Of a stretch of 12,085 nucleotides of DNA, positions 6,822 through 12,085 are shown one piece after another. The stretch's first letter is position 1. Each line of letters starts with the position of its first letter. The DNA is from Desulfobacterales bacterium (lineage in GTDB: Bacteria; Desulfobacterota; Desulfobacteria; Desulfobacterales; JAFDCJ01): contig CP070771.1 in assembly GCA_020345785.1 (NCBI GenBank), positions 5,555,642-5,567,726 of the forward strand, in the 5' to 3' direction. The translations under genes were made by a program, and so were the position numbers. Under the pieces are notes generated by a model. The model did no database searches, had not been told where the DNA came from, and worked only from the letters and a program-made list of their open reading frames with translations.

Positions 6822-7148
6822 ATGGCAAATTTCTTCTCTTTTATTCTGTTGTTGCTGCTTTTTGCAGCGGGCTTTCTCACCATATATCTCTTAATTGATT
6901 TGTTTGAATATCTGAAAAGATTTCACGCTGTTGTTTGGAAAGAGTTGTGTTTCGAACGTCCTTTCGGTATACCCCGCCAAGATTTCTTTTTTTATCCTGT
7001 CAGACCGCTCAAGCTCATTCCCTTCCTTTTCGCGGGGGATAATATCCGTGACAATCGCCTGGTTGAGTATAAAAAAAGAATCAAGCTTTCACTGACAGGT
7101 ATTATAGCCGCCAGCGTAATAAATTTCCTCTTCAATATCATTTTCTGA
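6822..7148 (+). CDS. Small two-helix membrane protein of unknown function
   Basis: A 108-residue protein. The start at 6822 is chosen because GGGGAGG lies 9 nt upstream; an earlier ATG at 6777 has no such site. There is one hydrophobic helix at 3-25 and another at 89-108, separated by a basic and aromatic middle region (about 28-88) with KKRIK just before the second helix. The layout resembles that of the small stress protein UspB (about 111 residues, one helix at each end), but I see no clear sequence match, so this is only an architectural remark. It follows ilvN by 123 bp on the same strand with no terminator in between, so cotranscription is possible. The function is unknown. Confidence 0.65.
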   Translation: MANFFSFILLLLLFAAGFLTIYLLIDLFEYLKRFHAVVWKELCFERPFGIPRQDFFFYPVRPLKLIPFLFAGDNIRDNRLVEYKKRIKLSLTGIIAASVINFLFNIIF

Positions 7149-7208
7149 TTCAGCCGGCGCCGGATTCGATAGAAAAGCGACCCGTTGCAGTGCGGCGGCG
7201 GCATCGTC

Positions 7209-7781
7209 TCAGGAAATAAGCTCTGTCAAGGCGGCACGAATCGCGGCGGTCAGTAAATCTATCTGCTGCAAATCATCTCGCAGGCCCCGGCTGACTTCAA
7301 GCTGCGCGCCTTTTTGGGTGGCACCGCGGTTGCAGATATTTTCCGGGTTCAATCCCGGATACTTGGAAGTCATCCCTGCCGGAACGATGCCTACGGCCTT
7401 CAATTGGCCGGTCATCAGCGAGATCAGTTTTTTATCCAGGCCGCCCAGATAAACCCGGCTGTTCTTATGGGTACAGGCATGGACCGTAACCACGGTTTGG
7501 GACCGTGCGATGAGTTGCAGAGCTTGAGGTTCGTCAAAATTGTGGCTGGTTATATGCAGGCGCCCGTTATCGCCTTTTTTAATGCCCTCAAAACAGTAGC
7601 AGTTGAATTGATCCCGGGCGATTCTTCTGGCAATATATGACGTTCGGGGTTCAATCCGGCCGCCATGGGGCGCCATGATGGTTATCGGCGATCCCACATC
7701 GTTGATCCATATATTATAGTCCCGGTTTAATTCTTCATGGGATCTTAGCTCGTTGAAACTGCTGTAGGTGTCTTTGGCCAT
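7209..7781 (-). CDS. Poly-gamma-glutamate hydrolase family protein (PghP/DUF867 type)
   Basis: A 190-residue protein. The family signature is clear: APHGGRIEPRTSYIAR (37-52; His39 and Glu44 likely zinc ligands), CFEGIKK (63-69), LHITSHNFDEP (75-85) and VTVHACT (98-104; His101). These match zinc-dependent gamma-polyglutamate hydrolases first known from Bacillus phages and later found widely in bacterial genomes. There is no signal peptide, so it would act in the cytoplasm or be released by lysis. AGGTGA six bases before ATG 7781 is a good ribosome binding site. The gene upstream ends only 33 bp away, so it is probably the last gene of a three-gene unit. No capsule or poly-gamma-glutamate synthesis genes are in the window, so the real substrate is unknown. 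Confidence 0.85.
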   Translation of the reverse strand: MAKDTYSSFNELRSHEELNRDYNIWINDVGSPITIMAPHGGRIEPRTSYIARRIARDQFNCYCFEGIKKGDNGRLHITSHNFDEPQALQLIARSQTVVTVHACTHKNSRVYLGGLDKKLISLMTGQLKAVGIVPAGMTSKYPGLNPENICNRGATQKGAQLEVSRGLRDDLQQIDLLTAAIRAALTELIS

Positions 7782-7814
7782 CAGATGTCACCTGGAGCAT
7801 TACGCCATCTTTGC

Positions 7815-8210
7815 CTAGTCTAAATTGAAACCCACCACTTTCCCATTGGCAAGCGATAAGCTTGCCAAAAGCTCGTATTTGTCGCCGGTGATGGAGACCT
7901 TCCATAGATGCTCATGCATACCGACTCTGCGTATGACTCCCAAATAGGCCAGCTTATAGCCTTTTGACAGTTTGGCGCTCCGGCTCATTTTTAAAGTGTC
8001 AAATGACCACTGGTCGTAAAATTCTTTGAAGGCCTTATTGCCATGTTCAATGAAGCGCTCATAGTCTCCGGCTACGATTGACGCCAATTGCAATTTCAGC
8101 ATCTTTTCAGCGGCCGCCGAATCATCGTCCCCGGCAAGAATGAAATTTGCCGACAATAAAATTGAAACAAAAACAGGCAAGGTTCTTATCAGGTGTTTTC
8201 CGCAAAACAT
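7815..8210 (-). CDS. Small secreted protein of unknown function
   Basis: A 131-residue protein. A Sec signal peptide is evident: basic start (HLIR), a hydrophobic core to about residue 24, and ILA before GDDD as a plausible cleavage site. The mature part of about 105 residues is helical then strand-rich (EKMLKLQLASIVAGDYERF, then HLWKVSITGDKYELLASL), a pattern seen in small NTF2-like or DUF3887-like domains. That is a structural guess, not a recognised match. AGGGAG five bases before the ATG supports the start. It lies 44 bp downstream of the aldo/keto reductase and 33 bp upstream of the poly-gamma-glutamate hydrolase-like gene, all on the minus strand. Confidence 0.75.
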   Translation of the reverse strand: MFCGKHLIRTLPVFVSILLSANFILAGDDDSAAAEKMLKLQLASIVAGDYERFIEHGNKAFKEFYDQWSFDTLKMSRSAKLSKGYKLAYLGVIRRVGMHEHLWKVSITGDKYELLASLSLANGKVVGFNLD

Positions 8211-8254
8211 ATTGGCTCCCTATTCTATATCCTTGACGTTGATAACCGTGCTTT

Positions 8255-9130
8255 TCACTTTAGTCCTCGGCGGCGCGGCACCCACTGTGTCGGATTATTC
8301 CAGTCAACCGTTTTCCAGCGCACTTTCTCCGGCCGCACCAAAGAAATGATATCCTTGAAAAAAGACAAGCGCTCTTCGTCGGTCAGCGGAGTGAACCCTT
8401 CTGCTATTGCCAGGTTCTGCTCCAACTGGGCCATGCTCTCCATGCCTACGATTACCGTGCTGACCGGCAGGCCGAAGGCGTATCGCAAGGAGCGTTCCAC
8501 CTCATGCGTCAGGCTTCCCAATCCCAGCACTTTCATTCCGATCGTTGCCACGCCTTTCGCATTGGCTACGGGTAAAAACTCTTCGGCAAAACTGAGGATG
8601 AAATGGTCCAGGGCCGAGACGGCAATCAGAGCACTGTCAAAAGGGAAACGATTGAGTGCTTCCACCAGAATCTGAGGGTCGGAGTGGCCGCTGATGCTTA
8701 TGTAGCGCACCAGACCCTCTTCCCGCGCCTTTACTGCCGTCTCCAAGGCTCCGCCTTTGCCGGTAAACTCGTCCAGCCGCGCATAATCATAAACATTGTG
8801 CAGCCGCCATTCATCCACATAATCCGTCTGCAAGCGCGTCAAACTGGTCTCCAGTTGTCGCCGTGCGCCGTCCGCGGTGGTATCCAAGGTCTTGGTGGCC
8901 AGCCACATTTCCGACCGTCGGTGTTTGACCACCTTGCCCAGCCGCGTCTCGGCCTGCCCGTCGGAATACACCCAGGCCGTGTCAAAGTAACGGATGCCGC
9001 GGTCGATGGCGGTGTTGACAATCTTTATAGCCTCCGCTTCGGTGCATTGATGATCGTCCACAATACGCTGCCCGCCAAAGCTTAGAATCGGAAAGTCTTC
9101 CCCGATTTTGCCAAATGGTCTCGTCTCCAC
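8255..9130 (-). CDS. Aldo/keto reductase
   Basis: A 291-residue NADPH-type aldo/keto reductase with a TIM barrel. The catalytic tetrad is visible at canonical spacing: Asp50 and Tyr55 (YFDTAWVYSDGQ), Lys80 (LATKT) and His111 (RLHNVY). Late in the barrel, STVIVGMESMAQLEQNLA is the usual cofactor-binding region. The start is GTG at 9130: AGGAGG lies 5 bases upstream and the protein then begins directly with ETRPFGKIGEDFPILSFGG, as in the family. An in-frame ATG at 9169 has no ribosome binding site and would put that AGGAGG inside the coding sequence. It is probably the first gene of a unit with the secreted protein and the PghP-like gene. The substrate cannot be told from sequence. Confidence 0.92.
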   Translation of the reverse strand: METRPFGKIGEDFPILSFGGQRIVDDHQCTEAEAIKIVNTAIDRGIRYFDTAWVYSDGQAETRLGKVVKHRRSEMWLATKTLDTTADGARRQLETSLTRLQTDYVDEWRLHNVYDYARLDEFTGKGGALETAVKAREEGLVRYISISGHSDPQILVEALNRFPFDSALIAVSALDHFILSFAEEFLPVANAKGVATIGMKVLGLGSLTHEVERSLRYAFGLPVSTVIVGMESMAQLEQNLAIAEGFTPLTDEERLSFFKDIISLVRPEKVRWKTVDWNNPTQWVPRRRGLK

Positions 9131-9203
9131 GGTAGCCTCCTGTCCCCAGTTAGTACCTGAATCTTGCATGAAAATTAATGAGAAGTTTAAAATAATATGA
9201 AGG

Positions 9204-9320
9204 GTCGGGGTGTTTTTTTGTCATGCCCGCGAAGGTGGGCATCCAGTCGACCCGGTTCCGAATTTTCTGGATTCCTGCCTTCGCAGGACTGACGGTCGAT
9301 TGTGCAATAAACTCCCCGAC
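9204..9320. repeat. Nested inverted-repeat element upstream of the aldo/keto reductase
   Basis: The inner arms at 9220-9246 and 9267-9293 are imperfect inverted copies (about 21 of 27 positions) of the GTCATGCCCGCGAAGG type; each arm is itself a small hairpin (for example CCTGC-CTTC-GCAGG). The outer arms GTCGGGGTGTTT (9204-9215) and AAACTCCCCGAC (9309-9320) match at 11 of 12 positions. The inner part resembles the dispersed palindromes known from many proteobacteria (Neisseria dRS3-like style). No ORF lies inside. Confidence 0.7.
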
Positions 9321-9403
9321 TGCTCAAATAATATAAAAAAACAACATGCTGAGAGAATTAAAGCAGTAAATCCAAAGACCCAATAATTAAAAAAGGTGCA
9401 TTG

Positions 9404-9871
9404 TTAACGGTCCGCGCTGGTTTTTATCCTAAACTTGACAAGTACTTCATCCGGCCGTCCCTTGGAATTCATCTTGTCGATTAACCAGAGGGAAACCTTT
9501 AAATCAGCCTCTGGAGGCTGCCAGGATGTGTATAACTGTTTGACTTGCATCTCGCCAAATTCGGCTGTAACAGCGCTATCGTCCCAATGTCTCTGGCATA
9601 TCTCAAATGACGATTTCCAGCCGATCCCGTTAAAATAGGCGTCGTAAAATTCAAGCACCTCCGCGGCCGGTTGATCCGTCCGAATATAATAAGTTAATAA
9701 CTCGGACTTTGTGAAATGATCAACGCTTTTTTCGACATTGTACCCTTTTTGATATATCGGGATTTCGTCGGCTGAAAAATGTCCTGCCGCTGAGCTGCCT
9801 GATGCTGCGTGAGTTAAATGAAGACCCCAGAGCAGGCATGAGATAAAAATTAGTTGGGATGATATTTTCAT
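9404..9871 (-). CDS. Secreted protein of unknown function
   Basis: A 155-residue protein. I chose ATG at 9871 because TAGGAAAA precedes it and a clear Sec signal peptide then starts at once (MKISSQLIFISCLLWGLHL, with cleavage likely after THA near residue 22). An earlier in-frame ATG at 9910 would bury the signal. There is no lipobox cysteine at the cleavage site. The mature part begins IPIYQKGYNVEKSVD and continues LTYYIRTDQPAAEVLEFYDAY and GIGWKSS. A Y-x-T segment followed by evaluation of 'EVxxFY ... GW' occurs in small envelope proteins of unknown function in diverse bacteria. I cannot name the family. It stands alone between two repeat-containing gaps. Confidence 0.75.
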   Translation of the reverse strand: MKISSQLIFISCLLWGLHLTHAASGSSAAGHFSADEIPIYQKGYNVEKSVDHFTKSELLTYYIRTDQPAAEVLEFYDAYFNGIGWKSSFEICQRHWDDSAVTAEFGEMQVKQLYTSWQPPEADLKVSLWLIDKMNSKGRPDEVLVKFRIKTSADR

Positions 9872-9959
9872 AATTTTCCTACCGATTCTGACACCCCAGG
9901 TCAGACCCATGGCTGTCCGGTTTTTTTCGCCGCCACCTGTCTTTTAACATAAGGACAGC

Positions 9960-10048
9960 ATGAAAAATTGTAAACCAACATCCGGCCGGCAGCGTCGCTT
10001 TCTTCGGGGTTACTCCTTTTGCTCATCCTGTCCGCTTGCAGCGGTTAA
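9960..10048 (+). pseudogene. Possible frameshifted remnant of a small lipoprotein leader
   Basis: An ATG at 9960 follows AAGGA at a short distance (4 nt) and opens MKNCKPTSGRQ. In a second frame, with no start of its own after the TAA at 9971-9973, the DNA encodes LLLLLILSACSG and then TAA at 10046-10048, a textbook lipobox with the cysteine codon at 10037-10039. A single indel would join the two into a lipoprotein signal peptide. As it stands neither frame gives a protein. The rest of the 9872-10126 gap shows no gene. Confidence 0.3.
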
Positions 10049-10126
10049 TTAAACCATTAATTTTTCAGCTATGCTGATGGTCCAGGCTATGCTTCGCGGG
10101 TAGGTGGGCTAAAAAATGTAATTATC

Positions 10127-10310
10127 TCACCGCCCGCTTCGCTCGAGCCGCAGAGCTCGCAGAGGGAATGATATTTTTCCTTTGCCGTTGAGAGGACGGC
10201 TAAGGAAAAGCTTCCAGCTTTGCTTGACACTCAAAGCACATATGGGGGTATATGGTTCATATTAGCAGGATGTAAAAATATCCTCTGCGTGCTCCGCGTC
10301 TTTGCGGTGA
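10127..10310. repeat. 184-bp inverted-repeat element (MITE-like)
   Basis: Three collinear inverted matches define the two ends: TCACCGC (10127-10133) with GCGGTGA (10304-10310), CGCAGAGG (10158-10165) with CCTCTGCG (10282-10289), and ATATTTTT (10171-10178) with AAAAATAT (10274-10281). The left end carries extra bases. Inside, 10179-10205 folds as a further hairpin (CCTT-GCCGT/ACGGC-AAGG). The CTCTGCGT...TTTGCGGTGAA end sequence is of a kind often seen dispersed in deltaproteobacterial intergenic DNA (from memory). No ORF lies inside. Confidence 0.65.
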
Positions 10311-10362
10311 AAATGAATATCAAATCGGCCCGCCTTTCAGGTGGTTTATCAAGCCACCCCTT

Positions 10363-10923
10363 TTAGAGGTGGTCTTTGACTGCTGAAGCGGAAAATTCGT
10401 CCGCTGTCATCAAGTAGGATGGATGATCAAGCCCCGTCGGTGCGTAGTATTCATCGTGAGTGTAACGAAAACCCAGTTTTTCAAGCAGGTAACGCGAGGT
10501 CACGTTTTTTGGATTGTGGCCTGCGAACAGCCCGGCTGCGCCTTGTCTTTTAAAGGCGTATTCCATGACAGCCCGCGCGGCTTCGCAGGCAAAACCATGC
10601 TGCCAATATTCTGACCTGATGTGAAAACCGATTTCGTAAATTCGCCGGGACATATCGTAGGGTCGAAGACCGCAGCAGCCGACATGACTGTCGTTTGAGA
10701 GAAGAAATATGGGCCAGTATTGAACATCATATGATTCTGCGGTTGCGATTTCTTGTGCGAGCCGCTCCTTCACCTGATTTTCGGAGAGTTGTCCGCGCGC
10801 ATCGATTAATTCGGTAACCCTTGGGTCTCCCCAGAGCCCACGTGCCAGGTCGAGATCACTTTGACGCCAACGCCTGAAACCCAGGCGTTCGGTGCAAAGA
10901 AAATATTTTTCTTTATCAGCCAT
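10363..10923 (-). CDS. GNAT-family N-acetyltransferase (RimJ/RimL-like)
   Basis: A 186-residue protein of the Acetyltransf_3 (RimJ/RimL) branch of GNAT enzymes, which move an acetyl group from acetyl-CoA to an amine. The opening TERLGFRRWRQSDLD, the central YEIGFHIRSEYWQHGFACEA (acetyl-CoA loop, Q-H-G-F-A) and the late NPKNVTSRYLLEKLGF are typical. I chose ATG at 10923 because AAGGA sits about 6 nt upstream; an earlier in-frame ATG at 10956 would overlap the stop region of the preceding gene. The second acetyltransferase ends 33 bp upstream on the same strand, so the pair is probably cotranscribed. The acceptor (ribosomal protein, antibiotic or metabolite) cannot be told. CCACC/GGTGG repeats just after the stop can form alternative small hairpins but no clear terminator. 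Confidence 0.88.
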   Translation of the reverse strand: MADKEKYFLCTERLGFRRWRQSDLDLARGLWGDPRVTELIDARGQLSENQVKERLAQEIATAESYDVQYWPIFLLSNDSHVGCCGLRPYDMSRRIYEIGFHIRSEYWQHGFACEAARAVMEYAFKRQGAAGLFAGHNPKNVTSRYLLEKLGFRYTHDEYYAPTGLDHPSYLMTADEFSASAVKDHL

Positions 10924-10956
10924 GGCATTTCCTTGCAAGCCGCGTGCTGTTTTCAA

Positions 10957-11451
10957 TTAAGCGGAGGGATCGGAGCGGGTCAAAAGTTTCCTCAATTCGT
11001 ATCTGAACACCTTGAAGCCGAGCTTTTCATACAGCCCTTTGGCTTTGTCGTTATTGAAAAGAACGTTTAGATCTGCCTCCTGGCATCCCTGCTCGGAAGC
11101 CCACCGCAGCGCTTCTTGAATAAGGGAGGTGGCAATTCCTCGCCGTCTGGAATCCGGGATTACATAGACGGCGCTTATGTGAAAACATTTCTTGTGTGTG
11201 AACACTTCATGCAGCTTGACTATTTTTCCCTCCAAAAAGCCGAGAAGACTGCTGCCGCTTTGGACGACCAGGTATAACCGATCACCTTTGCGGATAAATT
11301 CGAGGATTTTTTCGCCATATCTTTGCCAGAAATTATCATCAGGTTTGACCTCATGTCCACCAACTAACTCCATGTCCTGCAGTGTCGCCCGCACGAAGCG
11401 GACAATGGGCTGACAGTCCCGGTCATTGGCATGTCGAATCAGCATTGCCAT
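10957..11451 (-). CDS. GNAT-family N-acetyltransferase
   Basis: A 164-residue single-domain acetyltransferase. The key signature is AVYVIPDSRRRGIATSLIQEALRWA, with the acetyl-CoA pyrophosphate loop R-R-R-G-I-A, followed by LNVLFNNDKAKGLYEKLGF, the usual motif B helix. The N-terminal MLIRHANDRDCQPIVRF is the normal GNAT opening. GGAG lies 4 nt before ATG 11451 and 10 nt before ATG 11445, so either may start translation; a more distant in-frame ATG at 11520 adds an unrelated-looking basic stretch. Its sequence is not close to the neighbouring acetyltransferase, so this is not a recent tandem duplication. The substrate is unknown. Confidence 0.87.
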   Translation of the reverse strand: MAMLIRHANDRDCQPIVRFVRATLQDMELVGGHEVKPDDNFWQRYGEKILEFIRKGDRLYLVVQSGSSLLGFLEGKIVKLHEVFTHKKCFHISAVYVIPDSRRRGIATSLIQEALRWASEQGCQEADLNVLFNNDKAKGLYEKLGFKVFRYELRKLLTRSDPSA

Positions 11452-11575
11452 GATTCTCCAGATGCTTCCAACGTCCTCAAATAAGCTGCGTGCCAAATGC
11501 CTTCTGGAACTGCAAGACATTTAACCGCTCAGCTTCTTCACGTCAGCTTCATTTGCATTGTGAAAAGTTTTCTCT

Positions 11576-12085
11576 TTATTTTCTTCTTATGTCTTTTAAA
11601 TAAATTGCCTTTGAGGGTCCATCGCCAACAGCTCTTTCTTCAATTTGGAACAGCTTTGATGCTGATGCAAGTTCCCCCAACTTTTTGTAGCCATAGTTTC
11701 GTGGATCAAACTCTGGTGCTTGCTTGGCAATGTTACTACCCACAGATGCAAGATGAGCCCAACCAGAATCGTCTGAAGACGCCTCAACAGCGTTTCTTAA
11801 TAAATTAACGAGTTTTGTGTCTTTCTTTAGTTCGCTGGTTGTCTTGCGTCTTATTTTCTCATTAGAATCATCTTTAGAGCGCAGCACTTCAGTGAAAATA
11901 AACTTATCACATGCAGACACGAATGCTTTAGGTGTTTTTCTCTCCCCAAATCCATATACAAAAAGACCGGCTTCTCTTATCCTTGAAGCTAACTTAGTGA
12001 AATCACTATCACTTGATACGATGCAAAAACCATCAAATTTGCCCGTATAAAGTAAATCCATTGCGTCAATTATCAGTGCACTGTC
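11576..12085 (-). CDS. NYN-domain (LabA/DUF88-like) protein with C-terminal OST-HTH/LOTUS-type domain, 5' end off window
   Basis: Partial: 169 residues are visible and the frame stays open to the window edge. The first residues, DSALIIDAMDLLYTGKFDGF, then CIVSSDSDFTKLASRIREAG and VYGFGERKTPKAFVSACDKF, are the second half of an NYN (PIN-like ribonuclease) domain; the Asp residues of SSDSDF and of IDAMD match its acidic metal-binding sites. A polar linker rich in Lys, Asp and Ser follows. The C-terminal SGWAHLASVGSNIAKQAPEF and GYKKLGELASASKLFQI fit the OST-HTH/LOTUS domain, a presumed RNA-binding fold often fused to NYN. The gene is clearly richer in A+T than the genes to its left, which may indicate transfer. 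No terminator is visible after its stop. Confidence 0.85.
   Translation of the reverse strand, partial: DSALIIDAMDLLYTGKFDGFCIVSSDSDFTKLASRIREAGLFVYGFGERKTPKAFVSACDKFIFTEVLRSKDDSNEKIRRKTTSELKKDTKLVNLLRNAVEASSDDSGWAHLASVGSNIAKQAPEFDPRNYGYKKLGELASASKLFQIEERAVGDGPSKAIYLKDIRRK

Noticed and set aside
8603..9085. 160-codon open frame antisense to the aldo/keto reductase
   Set aside because: It overlaps a gene with a complete catalytic tetrad and has no recognisable protein features.
1..12085. tRNA, rRNA, CRISPR arrays, insertion sequences with transposase
   Set aside because: Read on both strands; no tRNA-like cloverleaf with T-loop sequence, no regularly spaced repeat array and no transposase or integrase coding sequence was found.

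Overview
The window reads as ordinary chromosome from a Gram-negative, mid-GC proteobacterium-like bacterium. The best guess is a Desulfobacterota (deltaproteobacterial) lineage. That guess rests on the proteobacterial-type LeuC/LeuD, the Sec signal peptides, and the many short mosaic palindromic repeats between genes. No rRNA or other marker gene is present, so the lineage is an inference.

Layout. Positions 1-163 hold a probable terminator of an off-window gene. A DUF457/YdjM-type membrane protein follows (164-727, minus). Next come leuD and leuC (873-3185, minus). A non-coding divergent region of about 1 kb (3186-4211) contains two long imperfect palindromes, a promoter-like site overlapping a short palindrome, and a leader hairpin. 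The plus strand then carries ilvB and ilvN (4212-6698) and a small two-helix membrane protein (6822-7148). The rest is on the minus strand: aldo/keto reductase, small secreted protein and poly-gamma-glutamate-hydrolase-like protein (7209-9130, probably cotranscribed); a second small secreted protein (9404-9871); a repeat-rich gap with a decayed lipoprotein leader; two tandem GNAT acetyltransferases (10363-11451); and the 3' part of an NYN-domain nuclease-like gene cut by the window edge.

Function. LeuC+LeuD form isopropylmalate isomerase (leucine branch). IlvB+IlvN form acetolactate synthase (common first step for valine, leucine and isoleucine). The two pairs are divergently arranged around one large intergenic region, so shared control by branched-chain amino acid supply is plausible but not shown. 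The downstream genes are accessory, with no clear shared pathway.

What stands out. I did not find a convincing new defence or mobile system. The most interesting material is non-coding: (i) a 53-bp GC-rich palindromic repeat present, 49/53 identical, in both the leuC-leuD gap and the ilvB-ilvN gap; (ii) two strong hairpin elements in the leuC/ilvB divergent region; (iii) two further nested inverted-repeat elements around 9.2 kb and 10.1 kb; (iv) a stable hairpin just before the ilvB ribosome binding site. A 10-residue insertion in LeuD and the truncated NYN protein are the main protein-level oddities.
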